From contig NZ_FOBV01000001.1 of assembly GCF_900109935.1 (NCBI RefSeq), positions 496,001-560,000 on the forward strand: a stretch of 64,000 nt of DNA, given 5' to 3'. Both the position numbers and the translations under genes were made by a program. Shown here piece after piece: positions 8,701 to 17,559 of the stretch. Position 1 is the stretch's first letter. Each line of letters starts with the position of its first letter. The notes under the pieces are model-generated. The model had not been told where the DNA came from, made no database searches, and saw nothing but the letters and a program-made list of their open reading frames with translations. The stretch comes from Chryseobacterium taichungense (GTDB taxonomy: Bacteria; Bacteroidota; Bacteroidia; Flavobacteriales; Weeksellaceae).

Positions 8701-10788
8701 AGATTGTCCAATTCAGGAAGTGAAATCCTTTTACAATCGGAAACCCAGTCGCCCAATGCTCCGTTGAACGTTTCTTTGAAAGATTTTAAAATCGAAACCA
8801 TTACCGAGCTCATTAAAAAAGACACCTTGCTGGCAAGAGGAACCATCAATGGAACGGCTCAGTTACGTGATCTGACCAAAAATATGACCTTCACATCAGA
8901 TTTAAATATCACCAATCTGATCGTTTATGAAAATCCTATCGGTAATCTTGCTGTAAAAGTGAATAATACTTCACCGAAGATTTTAAATGCTGATATTGCC
9001 CTTTCCGGAAATAACAATGATGTAAAAATTTTGGGAGACTACAATACTTCATCAAGCACATTTGATCTGAACATGGCGATCAATCAGCTGCAAATGAAAT
9101 CTGTACAAGGTTTTTCGATGAATGCTGTAACAAATACCGAAGGCTATCTTTCCGGGAATTTAAAGATCACCGGAACAACTTCGCAACCGAATATTTTAGG
9201 TAAGATAAAATTCAATAATGTCGGACTGGAAATTGCCAAAACAGGAAGTGACTTCCGAAAACTTAATGACGAAATTGATTTTACCAGCCGCGGAATTGAA
9301 TTTAATAACTTTAAGATCAACGATAAAGATGGTAATTCTTTAAATATTGACGGGCAGGTTCTTACGCAGACGTACAGGGATTTCGCCTTTAATCTCGATC
9401 TGAATGCCAAAGACTTTAAAGTCGTTAATTCCGAAAAGTCCAATGATGCGATCATGTACGGAATTCTTTCTATTGATGCCGCATTACATATCAAAGGGAA
9501 CCTGGATCTGCCGAAAGTCGATGGCCGTCTTTCTGTTGCCGATGATACCGATTTCACATTTGTTCTTCCTCAGTCCTCTCCTACGTTACAGGAAAGAGAA
9601 GGTATCGTAGAATTCATTGATCAGGATCAGGTAGCTTTAAATAAAACCATTAAGGCAGACTCTTTAAATTCTCAAACCAGGATTAAAGGAATGGATGTCA
9701 ATGTAAATATTGAGTTGAGCAAAGAAGCCAAATTATCTTTATTAATTGATAAAGCCAACGGAGATTTTGTAAAACTTCAGGGTGAGGCCGAGCTTACCGG
9801 CGGAATTGATCCTTCAGGAAAAACCACGCTTGTCGGAGTTTATGAAGTAGAATCCGGAAGCTATGAAATGTCGGTAAGTGTACTGAAAAGAAAGTTTGAT
9901 ATCCAGAAAGGAAGCACCATCACCTGGACCGGCGAGCCTACGACTGCTACACTCGATATTACGGCTGTCTACAAAACCGAAGCCGCACCGATCGATCTCG
10001 TAGAACAGCAGATCAGTGGAGAAAGCGCCGCAACGCTCAACCAGTTTAAGCAGAGAATTCCTTTCAACACCTTATTAAAAATGAAAGGCGAACTGCTAAA
10101 ACCTGTGATCACTTTTGATATTACCACGGACGAGAAAAACAATGCTGTTTCTTCTAATGTTACCGATATTGTAGACCAGAAGCTATCACAACTGAGAACG
10201 CAGGAATCAGAAATGAACAAACAGGTTTTTGCTTTATTATTGCTCAACAGATTCATCGGTGAAAATCCTTTCGAATCCGGAGCCGGGCTTTCAGGAGAAA
10301 TGATGGCGAGACAGAGTGTGAGTAAAATTCTTTCACAGCAATTAAATAATCTTGCCTCTGATCTTATTAAAGGGGTTGATCTGAATTTCGATCTTGAATC
10401 TTCCGAAGATTATTCTTCCGGTGCCAAAAATACAAGAACCGACCTGAATGTAGATATCAGTAAAAAACTCTTGAACGATCGTCTGAAAGTTTCTGTGGGC
10501 AGCAATTTCGGACTGGAAGGTGAAGCACGTCAGAATGAAAACATGACCAACATTGCGGGAGACGTAACGGTAGATTACAGCCTGTCCAAAGATGGCCGAT
10601 ACATGCTTCGTGCTTACCGTAAGAACGAGTATCAGGTAGCACTTCAGGGACAGATCGTTGAAACGGGACTAGGATTTATCATTACGCTGGACTATGATAA
10701 GTTCCGTGATATCTTCCAGAGATCAAGAAATAAAAAACAAAGAGAAGAAAGAAAAAACAAACAGAACCAAGCCGTAGAATTTAAATAA
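5752..10788 (+). CDS. tamB: TamB-like translocation/assembly module protein
   Basis: 1678 residues. An N-terminal signal anchor (about 11-33) is followed by a very long beta-rich region of AsmA/TamB type repeats, and a C-terminal TamB (DUF490) domain in the last ~350 residues. TamB spans the periplasm and works with an outer-membrane TamA-type barrel in protein and lipid traffic to the outer membrane. The start is TTG: an in-frame TAA lies at 5737-5739 and no ATG is available between it and the conserved LKINKRKLLRR anchor start. A -7 match TATATTTG at 5726-5733 would give a leader of about 12 nt. The stop codon overlaps the tamL ATG by one base, so the two are translationally linked. Confidence 0.9.
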   Translation: MKLKINKRKLLRRFIITIISILVFITLLILSLRLPAVQNFVKDKLVVYLEKKIKTKVSLERVYIGFPNSLVMENLYLKGQNIDTLLAVKKLDVGLNMLKLINSTADITSVDLEGARANVVRKPDGTFNFDYIIDAFATTDKEESPSKPFIISLDKINLKDIGVTFNDQQSRNDIKLYFKSFDTRVKTFDLQNNKYAVNDINLDGLKLKLKQDLVEEVSKKVEKKVDSLNNKKPMQIGLRGIKLTNFDIDYDDDNTKTFAKVLFKELSTKVNKLDLENNAYNVDNVFLSGANINANLYLPTKNADPKADHNNEDSKTTDQEKALSLLLGKLVLNDVKVAYNNTAIAPTRQGMDFNHLNFSKLNVEVKDFKMQNNTFAGSVNSAEIQEARGLDIREFNTDFVYNEKEAYLKDLYLETSRTVLRDEVVLNYNSIEQLSSNLGAVKISANIKDSKVGFADILNLAPDLRNTAPFNKYPNAILNVNANVKGNVNDLLINNLKVSGLDQLRVAASGRVKNATNPNNLYYDLKIAELSSSARTIYNLVPKNTIPNNISLPSNMSIKGTAKGTTKVVDANLNLYSTSGNAAVVAKVDMRRKNRELYDVKANLQGLQIGRIIKNKDIGPISAQIYAKGESFDFKNANADLRGHVASAVYKGYRYQNMNLTGKIRRGAYNIILNSKDPNANMQLTASGVYNEKNPTVKVNGNILKLDLNKLGFYKDQMILAGKIDGDFTNLDPDHLNGYLNLKDFAFSDTKEIYPIQEINLKASSTADSTNIIFNSQIADVELKGKYRLTQIFGALSQTINQYYQFQKPAKNEKIEAGQFFTFNAKIKNDDLIRKFVPDLKSFETINLTGNYNADSQKIEIDGQIPQLLYGENSIENATLKVTNENQALQYNLNVAALKSSSFALNKVNIGGDVANNIINYNITTKDAKDETQFLIAGNAKSLNDITEISLNPDGLKLNYTNWTVAEGNKIQISSKGIVADNFRLSNSGSEILLQSETQSPNAPLNVSLKDFKIETITELIKKDTLLARGTINGTAQLRDLTKNMTFTSDLNITNLIVYENPIGNLAVKVNNTSPKILNADIALSGNNNDVKILGDYNTSSSTFDLNMAINQLQMKSVQGFSMNAVTNTEGYLSGNLKITGTTSQPNILGKIKFNNVGLEIAKTGSDFRKLNDEIDFTSRGIEFNNFKINDKDGNSLNIDGQVLTQTYRDFAFNLDLNAKDFKVVNSEKSNDAIMYGILSIDAALHIKGNLDLPKVDGRLSVADDTDFTFVLPQSSPTLQEREGIVEFIDQDQVALNKTIKADSLNSQTRIKGMDVNVNIELSKEAKLSLLIDKANGDFVKLQGEAELTGGIDPSGKTTLVGVYEVESGSYEMSVSVLKRKFDIQKGSTITWTGEPTTATLDITAVYKTEAAPIDLVEQQISGESAATLNQFKQRIPFNTLLKMKGELLKPVITFDITTDEKNNAVSSNVTDIVDQKLSQLRTQESEMNKQVFALLLLNRFIGENPFESGAGLSGEMMARQSVSKILSQQLNNLASDLIKGVDLNFDLESSEDYSSGAKNTRTDLNVDISKKLLNDRLKVSVGSNFGLEGEARQNENMTNIAGDVTVDYSLSKDGRYMLRAYRKNEYQVALQGQIVETGLGFIITLDYDKFRDIFQRSRNKKQREERKNKQNQAVEFK

Positions 10789-13112
10789 TGAAAAGAAATT
10801 ATCACATATACTTCAAATATGCGCTTACCTTCGGGATTGCCTCTGCTGTGGTCTCGTGCAACACACGATACCTGAAAGAAGGTCAGATGCTGTACACCGG
10901 TGCAGAAATCAATATCGAAAATGATACGATTTCCAAAGGAGAAAAGAAAGACTTAAAGGCCGGGCTGGAAGCGAATCTTACTCCGAAACCCAATTCAAGC
11001 TTTCTTGGTTTAAGGCCGAAACTTTTTTTCTATAATATTGCCAAAGAGCCTAAAAAAGAAAAGGGATTCAATTACTGGCTGAAATACAAATTGGGTGAAA
11101 AGCCTGTGCTTCTCGGCGATGTAGATCGTGAATTCAACAAAGATATTATTGAAAATTATTCTGAGAACAAAGGTTATTTTAATGCGCGGGCAACATACGA
11201 CACGGTTGCCAAAAACAAGAAGGCGAAGGTGATCTACACTGTAAGGCCCGGAGCAAGATACCTCATCAGCGATGTAAAATTCCAACAGGATTCTACTTTG
11301 GTTAACCGGGAAATCCAAAATCTTACTGACAAAACCTTTCTGAAAAAAGGACAGCCTTTTGATCTTGATGTGATAAAATCTGAGAGAGAGCGTATTGATA
11401 ACGGATTAAAGGAAAGAGGCTTTTATTATTTCCATCCCGACAACATCATCGTTCAGGCAGACAGTACGGTAAGCAAGAACCATAAAGTTGAGATGAATGT
11501 AAAGCTGAAGGACAATACACCGGAACTTTCTACCCAGCAGTTCAGCATCGATAAGGTGATTGTCTTCCCGAATTACAATATTCAGGATGTGAAAAACGGG
11601 AAATACAGCGTTCCGATGGATACTGATTCTCTCGGTAAATATGCCTATAATGACATTTACGTCATCGATCCTCAGCATAAATTCAAACCCAGAATTTTTG
11701 ACAGGGCGCTGTACTTCAAAAAAGGAGACCTTTATAACAGAACCAATCATAACCTTACCTTAAACAGGCTTATCAGTCTTGGTGTTTTCAAATTTGTAAA
11801 GAATGAATTCATTGTTTCAGATTCGTTACAGCATAAATTTGACGCTTATTATTTATTAACACCAAGAGAACTTCAGTCGCTACGCCTGGAAGCATTGGGA
11901 AGAACGAATTCTGCCAACTATGCAGGAAGCGAGCTCAACCTCAACTGGACGCACAGAAACTTTTTCAGAGGTGCAGAACAATTCAAAGCATCGGTGTACG
12001 GAGCTTTTGATGTACAGATCGGAGGACCGGAAAATGCTAAAAACATATTCAGGGCCGGAACCAATGTACAGCTTTCCATTCCGAGGATTGTGGCGCCATT
12101 CAGGTTTAACTCATCCAGTGCTTTTGTTCCGAGAACGAATATCACCTTAGGCTATGAATTCCAGAACCGTACGGAATATTATACTTTAAACACGTTCAGC
12201 GGATCATTCGGCTATGTCTGGAAAGAAAATGCAAGAAAGGAGCACGACTTGAAAATCCTTGACGTCACTTATGTTTCACCAGCCAACATTACCCCTTTAT
12301 ATGATTCCATTTCGCGAAAAAGTGATGCGATGAGAAGAGTGGTAGAGCGCCAGCTGATCTTTGGACCGACTTATTCTTATACGTACACCAACACGATGCT
12401 GTCTAAACCCAGCACCATCTATTATAAAGGAACCCTGGATCTTGCGGGAAATATTACCGGACTGCTTACGGGAGCGAATGTAAAAAAAGACAAGGAAAAA
12501 ACGATCTTCGGGGTACCATTTAGTCAGTATGCAAAAATTGAAAACGATTTCCGTTTTTATCATAAATTCAACGAGAAAACATCATTGGCCACACGAGCAA
12601 TTGCCGGACTCGCCTATCCTTACGGAAACTCTGATCACATTCCTTTTTCAAGACAGTTTTTTTCGGGAGGTAGTAACAGTGTAAGAGCATTCAGGGCAAG
12701 AACTTTAGGTCCGGGAAGCTTTGATCCGAGAACGATAGAATCCGGATATTATTTTGATCAGTCGGGAGACATAAAGCTTGAGCTGAATGCCGAATACAGA
12801 GCCAATTTATATAAATTTTTAAACGTCGCCGTCTTTGCCGATGCAGGAAACGTGTGGCTGGTAAATGAAGATCCCGACAGACCCGGCGCAAAATTTTCGA
12901 AAGAATTTTTAAGCGAAATTGCCGTAGGAGCCGGAGTTGGTCTGAGACTTGATTTCTCTATTTTAATTCTGAGACTTGACCTCGCCATGCCACTGAGAGT
13001 ACCTTACTATGAAAGAGGCGACCGATGGACTTTCGACAAAATTAATTTCGGAGATTCGAGCTGGAGAAGAGATAATCTTATCCTGAATATTGCGATCGGA
13101 TATCCTTTCTAA
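10788..13112 (+). CDS. tamL: TamL: lipoprotein-type TamA/BamA family outer-membrane barrel
   Basis: 774 residues. The N-terminus has a lipoprotein signal with a lipobox ending in VVSC (Cys about residue 24), the feature that separates Bacteroidota TamL from ordinary TamA. POTRA-like repeats fill about residues 30-350, with segments such as GARYLISDVKF and KSERERIDNGLKERGFYYF. The rest is an Omp85 barrel, with the FSGGSNSVRAFRARTLGPGSF motif near 625-645 and a terminal strand ending in IAIGYPF. It should insert in the outer membrane and act with TamB, whose gene it overlaps by 1 bp. The Omp85 family is certain; the TamL name follows from lipobox plus tamB neighbour. Confidence 0.9.
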   Translation: MKRNYHIYFKYALTFGIASAVVSCNTRYLKEGQMLYTGAEINIENDTISKGEKKDLKAGLEANLTPKPNSSFLGLRPKLFFYNIAKEPKKEKGFNYWLKYKLGEKPVLLGDVDREFNKDIIENYSENKGYFNARATYDTVAKNKKAKVIYTVRPGARYLISDVKFQQDSTLVNREIQNLTDKTFLKKGQPFDLDVIKSERERIDNGLKERGFYYFHPDNIIVQADSTVSKNHKVEMNVKLKDNTPELSTQQFSIDKVIVFPNYNIQDVKNGKYSVPMDTDSLGKYAYNDIYVIDPQHKFKPRIFDRALYFKKGDLYNRTNHNLTLNRLISLGVFKFVKNEFIVSDSLQHKFDAYYLLTPRELQSLRLEALGRTNSANYAGSELNLNWTHRNFFRGAEQFKASVYGAFDVQIGGPENAKNIFRAGTNVQLSIPRIVAPFRFNSSSAFVPRTNITLGYEFQNRTEYYTLNTFSGSFGYVWKENARKEHDLKILDVTYVSPANITPLYDSISRKSDAMRRVVERQLIFGPTYSYTYTNTMLSKPSTIYYKGTLDLAGNITGLLTGANVKKDKEKTIFGVPFSQYAKIENDFRFYHKFNEKTSLATRAIAGLAYPYGNSDHIPFSRQFFSGGSNSVRAFRARTLGPGSFDPRTIESGYYFDQSGDIKLELNAEYRANLYKFLNVAVFADAGNVWLVNEDPDRPGAKFSKEFLSEIAVGAGVGLRLDFSILILRLDLAMPLRVPYYERGDRWTFDKINFGDSSWRRDNLILNIAIGYPF

Positions 13113-13122
13113 ATTTTTATAC

Positions 13123-14055
13123 ATGATAAAAAGAATAAAATTCTTCTGGGAAGCTTTAAAAGAAACTTATACAAAATGGAACGATTCGACCGCTTCCAAT
13201 GATTCTGCGAGTCTGGCATATTATGCTATTTTCTCAATTCCTGGTTTGCTGATTATTATCATATGGATTGCCGGATATTTCTTCGGTGAGGAAGCGATTC
13301 GGGGACAGATCACCAGCCAGATCAGCGGTCTTATGGGACAGGATGCAGCCAAAAGCGTGCAGGATATGATTGCAGGAGCTTTGATTGATAAGGAAAATAT
13401 ATTCATGAAAGCAATTGGTGTAGGTTCTCTTGTTTTTGGTTCGACAACATTATTCTTTCAGCTTCAGCGTTCCCTGAACAGCTTATGGGACGTACAGCCT
13501 GCACCAAAAAAAGCTTTTGTTAAATTTCTCCTCGACAGAGCCAACTCCTTAGGAATGATCCTGATCATCGGCTTTTTACTCATGATTACCATGGTGCTTT
13601 CGTCTTTAATCAGCTTACTTAATAACTGGATCACGAATTATTTCGGACTGGAGACCTATATGGTGGTAGAGCTTGTGAATTACCTCATCGGGTTTACTGT
13701 GACTATGCTTTTATTCGCTTTAATGTTTAAAGTATTACCGGATGTTGAGATCAGCTGGAGGCCCGTATGGAGAGGTTCCTTTCTTACGACGATCTTATTT
13801 ACCTTGGGAAAATTCCTTTTAAGTCTTTATTTCGGAACAGCCAAACCTACTTCAGCGTTTGGGGCAGCGGGAACTGTTATCCTGATTATGATGTGGATTA
13901 ATTATTCGTGCATGCTCATTTTCTTCGGAGCAGAATTTACCAAAATATACGCTAACAAAAGAGGCTTTAAAATCGTCCCTTCCAAACATGCGAAATGGAG
14001 TGATGCCAAATTGTATGAAGACAGCCAGAGAATGAAAGACCCGTCTGAAAGCTAA
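13123..14055 (+). CDS. YihY/BrkB family inner-membrane protein
   Basis: 310 residues from the ATG at 13123, 10 bp after tamL; an upstream extension would overlap tamL and is not needed. Family hallmarks are visible: ASLAYYAIFSIPGLLIIIIW near the start, LFFQLQRSLNSLWDV in the middle, and SAFGAAGTVILIMMWINYS then IFFGAEFTKIYA near the end. About six membrane helices. The family was once annotated as ribonuclease BN, which is wrong for this group; its biochemical role is unsettled, though envelope transport is often proposed. Position as third gene of the tamB-tamL operon suggests a role linked to the envelope. Confidence 0.9.
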   Translation: MIKRIKFFWEALKETYTKWNDSTASNDSASLAYYAIFSIPGLLIIIIWIAGYFFGEEAIRGQITSQISGLMGQDAAKSVQDMIAGALIDKENIFMKAIGVGSLVFGSTTLFFQLQRSLNSLWDVQPAPKKAFVKFLLDRANSLGMILIIGFLLMITMVLSSLISLLNNWITNYFGLETYMVVELVNYLIGFTVTMLLFALMFKVLPDVEISWRPVWRGSFLTTILFTLGKFLLSLYFGTAKPTSAFGAAGTVILIMMWINYSCMLIFFGAEFTKIYANKRGFKIVPSKHAKWSDAKLYEDSQRMKDPSES

Positions 14056-14152
14056 ATAAAGCTATATGCACGTATCTTTTTCTACTGTAAATAGCGAATA
14101 TTTTGGGTTCTTATTAAAAGAAATTCACAAGCGTTACAAAAATAGATGCTGA

Positions 14153-14230
14153 AGAGTTACTCAACTCTTGCTGTAGAGTTGCTCAACTTCTGCTGTAGAG
14201 TTGTCCAACTCCTGCGCAGGAGTTGAATGA
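14153..14230. repeat. Degenerate 22-bp tandem repeat between yihY and argS
   Basis: Three to four units: 14153-14174, 14175-14196, 14197-14217 and a partial unit from 14218. Each unit has an internal GAGTTG/CAACTC dyad, so the stretch can fold into a row of small hairpins directly before the strong terminator. Confidence 0.7.
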
Positions 14231-14267
14231 AAGATGCGCAGGTTTCGGGCGAAACCTGCGCATCTTT
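14230..14267. terminator. Terminator between yihY and argS (convergent)
   Basis: 17-bp perfect arms AAAGATGCGCAGGTTTC (14230-14246) and GAAACCTGCGCATCTTT (14251-14267) with a 4-nt loop, followed by a T8 run on the plus strand. Very stable; it ends the tamB-tamL-yihY transcript. Confidence 0.9.
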
Positions 14268-14319
14268 TTTTTATATTCAGAATACATGATTAAATATCAT
14301 ATACTAATTCTGAGAATCC

Positions 14320-16080
14320 TTACATTCTGTTTACCGTTGTGATCCCGAGAAGATTCAGCGATTTCTTTATGGTTTTGGCTGTAAGATCTGAAAGATTTAA
14401 TCTGCTCTGCTTTACATTTTCATCCTCATGATTCATGATCGGATTGCTCTGATAGAACGAGTTGTACGTTTTCACCAGATCATATACATAATTGGCCACC
14501 AGAGCCGGACTTAATACTTCTGCTGCTTTCTGAACAACAACTTTATAATTGGCCAGCTGCATCACCAATGCCTTCTCATATTCATTTAAGACAACGCTAT
14601 CCACTGCTTTATATTCAAAATCAGCCTTAGCCAATAAAGACTGAATACGCGCATAAGTATACTGAATGAACGGCCCCGTATTTCCGTTGAAATCAATACT
14701 CTCTTCAGGATTGAAGAGCATTTTTTTCTTCGGATCCACTTTCAGCATAAAATATTTCAGCGCTCCCATTCCTACACTTTCGTAGTTTTGGGCTTTTTCT
14801 TCCTCCGTTAAATTCTCCAGCTTTCCAAGTTCTTCTGCTGCTGACTTTGCGATGTTGTGCATCTCCTGCATCAGGTCGTCTGCATCAACTACCGTTCCTT
14901 CACGGGATTTCATCTTACCGTTCGGAAGCTCAACCATTCCGTAAGACAGGTGATACAATTGATCTGCCCATGAATAACCAAGTTTCCCTAATATTTTAAA
15001 TAAAACCTGGAAATGGTAATCCTGTTCGTTTCCTACCGTATAGATCAGCTTTTGAATATCGTTTTGTTTAAAACGCTCAACAGCCGTACCCAGGTCCTGG
15101 GTCATATATACTGAAGTTCCGTCAGAACGCAATAGTAATTTCTGATCCAGGCCTTCATCCGTAAGATCGCACCATACCGAACCGTCTTCTTTCTGATACA
15201 GCACTCCTTTATCCAAACCTTCCTGAATAAGGTCTTTCCCTAAAATATAGGTATTGCTTTCGTACTGAACCTGATCGAAATCTACTCCCAGTCTTTTATA
15301 TGTTTCATCAAAGCCTTTGTAGACCCATGAGTTCATTTCATTCCATAGGGTGCGTACTTTTTCGTCTCCTTTTTCCCAATCGAGAAGCATTTGTTGCGCT
15401 TCCTTCATGAGAGGCGCCTCCTTTTTCGCCTGTTCTTCTGTGATACCTTGTGCGACAAGTTCAGCAATTTCCTTTTTATATTCTTGGTCGAACTTTACAT
15501 AGTAGTTTCCGACAAATTTATCACCTTTAATACCAGTGGTCTCAGGAGTCTCTCCATTCCCGAACTTTTCCCAAGCCAACATTGATTTGCAAATGTGGAT
15601 CCCTCTGTCGTTGATAATCTGTGTTTTGATCACGTTATATCCGGCTTCTTCAAGAATTTGTGCAACAGAAAAGCCTAATAAATTATTTCTGATATGTCCA
15701 AGGTGAAGGGGTTTGTTGGTATTCGGTGAAGAATACTCCACCATTACTGTTGAATTTTTCTTTTCCACGGCATCAAAGTTTTCTGCCAATCCTTTAAAGT
15801 TATCGATAAAGAATTGATTTTTAACTTTAATATTAAGAAAGCCTTTCACGACATTAAAACTTTCGACAAGTTCCGTCTGCTGAGTTAAAGCATCTCCCAG
15901 TTCAACCCCGATGGCTTCGGGATTTTTTTTCAGCTGTTTCACCAAAGGAAAAGTTACGATGGTAAAATCTCCTTCAAACTCCGTTTTATTTTCCTGAACT
16001 TCCAAAGCAATGCCTTTCAGCTGATAGACATTAAGGATCACTTCCAAAAGTTTTTCTTCTATGATATTTTTAATATTCAT
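14320..16080 (-). CDS. argS: Arginyl-tRNA synthetase
   Basis: 586 residues, normal length for class I ArgRS. An N-terminal Add1-type domain fills about the first 110 residues; the signature SSPNTNKPLHLGHIRNN (about 117-133) contains the HIGH-type HLGH at 126-129. YGMVELPNGKMKSREGTVV provides the KMSK-like region. The C-terminal DALR anticodon-binding domain ends in LLGITTVNRM, with the family's usual terminal Met. It charges tRNA-Arg with arginine in the cytoplasm. A single-gene unit convergent with yihY. Confidence 0.97.
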   Translation of the reverse strand: MNIKNIIEEKLLEVILNVYQLKGIALEVQENKTEFEGDFTIVTFPLVKQLKKNPEAIGVELGDALTQQTELVESFNVVKGFLNIKVKNQFFIDNFKGLAENFDAVEKKNSTVMVEYSSPNTNKPLHLGHIRNNLLGFSVAQILEEAGYNVIKTQIINDRGIHICKSMLAWEKFGNGETPETTGIKGDKFVGNYYVKFDQEYKKEIAELVAQGITEEQAKKEAPLMKEAQQMLLDWEKGDEKVRTLWNEMNSWVYKGFDETYKRLGVDFDQVQYESNTYILGKDLIQEGLDKGVLYQKEDGSVWCDLTDEGLDQKLLLRSDGTSVYMTQDLGTAVERFKQNDIQKLIYTVGNEQDYHFQVLFKILGKLGYSWADQLYHLSYGMVELPNGKMKSREGTVVDADDLMQEMHNIAKSAAEELGKLENLTEEEKAQNYESVGMGALKYFMLKVDPKKKMLFNPEESIDFNGNTGPFIQYTYARIQSLLAKADFEYKAVDSVVLNEYEKALVMQLANYKVVVQKAAEVLSPALVANYVYDLVKTYNSFYQSNPIMNHEDENVKQSRLNLSDLTAKTIKKSLNLLGITTVNRM

Positions 16081-16137
16081 TATCTGTTATTTTACAATAG
16101 CCGACCGGCCATATTCTGAACCGCAAATATACGGAAA

Positions 16138-16160
16138 TAAAAAAACCGCCCGAAGGCGGA
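16138..16160 (-). terminator. Terminator of susD pair 1
   Basis: On the minus strand CCGCC-TTCG-GGCGG (16146-16159) is followed by a T run (A run at 16139-16145 on the plus strand). The tetraloop hairpin and 3' context nearly match the one at 20833-20858. Confidence 0.85.
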
Positions 16161-16186
16161 TCGATATGAATATTAAAACTAGAAGA

Positions 16187-17557
16187 TTAATTGGCCCACC
16201 ACACCGGGGTGTACATGGATGACACTACAGTGGCGTTTTGATTCAATATCCTTTCTGACTTTGGAGTCATTAATCTCAATGGAATCTTTTTCGTCTGGCT
16301 GTTTTGGTTGGGAGTTAAAGTTGGGAATCCTGTTCGTCTCCAGTCGTTGTATGGCTCCATCGTCGTAAATAAAGCAATATACTTTTGATTCATAATATTC
16401 TCCAGAGTAACTGTGGATGACACCGATGTGGCATACGTGTCATTTGCCGTTCCTGTAACCTCCTTGATGGAAGAAGCGACGGCATCTTTCAACGCAGCCT
16501 GGGCTGAAGCAAGATTTCCCAATCTGAAGTAGGCTTCAGCCTGGATAAATTTGATTTCGCTATACCCAAAAATAATATTTGGGGTTGAGGGTGAACCAGC
16601 AAAATAACTTCCGAAAGGTGAAGCATCCGAATCTGCATCTTCAGGCGCAGATCCTGAATACCCTTGTGGGTTATGGCTATCCGGAGACACAAAAAAAGGA
16701 AGTCTGGGATCAGCATTATTTTTCAGAAGGTCAACAAAATATTTCCCCATAGACATATATCCAGACCTTGCATTGTTAAATCCATACCAGAGATTCTGGT
16801 TGTTTCCCCCATCAAATGTTGCTACCAGGTTATCACTGTCTGAAGCCAGTGAAAGCTGTGAATAATCTAAGGCTTTCTGTGCGGCTGTATTGTCTTTTTT
16901 TGATAATCTGAGGGCATATCTTGCTTTTAAAGCATATGCCAGTTTTTTCCACTGTAATACATCACCTCCATAAAATAAATCGTCAGTCTTCGGTAAACTT
17001 TTATTGGCATTTTGAGGTTTTTCAAAATCGGCAATGGCTTTATCCAGGTAAGATTGAATCTGTGTGATCACCTGTTGTTGCGTATCATACTTTGGACTTA
17101 GATTGACAGTTCCCTGAAAAGCCTGAGAGAAAGGGACATCTCCCCAGGCATCTGTGGCATATCCTATATTCATGGATATCAACACTCTTGCAATGCCGTC
17201 GTAATATGGATTTTCTGCACCAAACTGATTGATGATCTGGTTAAGATTCACACCAGCCTGATAGATATTCGCCCAGTCGGTTTCAACATCGGTTTCGGTA
17301 AGGAAATAATTGGTATAATCTAAGGACTGTAGCTGATTCCCATTCGTATGCTGTGTAAAAAGACTTAATGTTCTGGGCAGATTGCCTGTTGAATTGCTGA
17401 TCGTACCAATTTCTGCTCCGGTAAGTAAAGTTTTCGGGCTTGATAATTGTGTAGGGCTGTTGGGGTTATCATTAAAAGTATCCAGTTCATGCTCGCAGGA
17501 GAGCAGGCAAGATATGATCATCAGTGATGCCCCTGCTGTATAGATAAATTTTTTCAT
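16187..17557 (-). CDS. SusD/RagB-like surface lipoprotein, pair 1
   Basis: 456 residues with a lipoprotein signal peptide (lipobox LLSC, Cys about 21, then acidic EHELD as in surface-exported Bacteroidota lipoproteins). The body is helix-rich, with SusD-family stretches such as WANIYQAGVNLNQII, ISMNIGYATDAWGDVPFSQAF and the terminal PVWWAN; the form resembles the SusD-like_2 group. SusD proteins sit on the outer membrane as lids over SusC barrels and bind the substrate. It starts 2 bp after the susC stop at 17560, so the pair is co-transcribed. No glycosidase or protease is nearby, so the substrate (glycan, peptide or other) cannot be told. Confidence 0.93.
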   Translation of the reverse strand: MKKFIYTAGASLMIISCLLSCEHELDTFNDNPNSPTQLSSPKTLLTGAEIGTISNSTGNLPRTLSLFTQHTNGNQLQSLDYTNYFLTETDVETDWANIYQAGVNLNQIINQFGAENPYYDGIARVLISMNIGYATDAWGDVPFSQAFQGTVNLSPKYDTQQQVITQIQSYLDKAIADFEKPQNANKSLPKTDDLFYGGDVLQWKKLAYALKARYALRLSKKDNTAAQKALDYSQLSLASDSDNLVATFDGGNNQNLWYGFNNARSGYMSMGKYFVDLLKNNADPRLPFFVSPDSHNPQGYSGSAPEDADSDASPFGSYFAGSPSTPNIIFGYSEIKFIQAEAYFRLGNLASAQAALKDAVASSIKEVTGTANDTYATSVSSTVTLENIMNQKYIALFTTMEPYNDWRRTGFPTLTPNQNSQTKKIPLRLMTPKSERILNQNATVVSSMYTPVWWAN

Positions 17558-17559
17558 AA

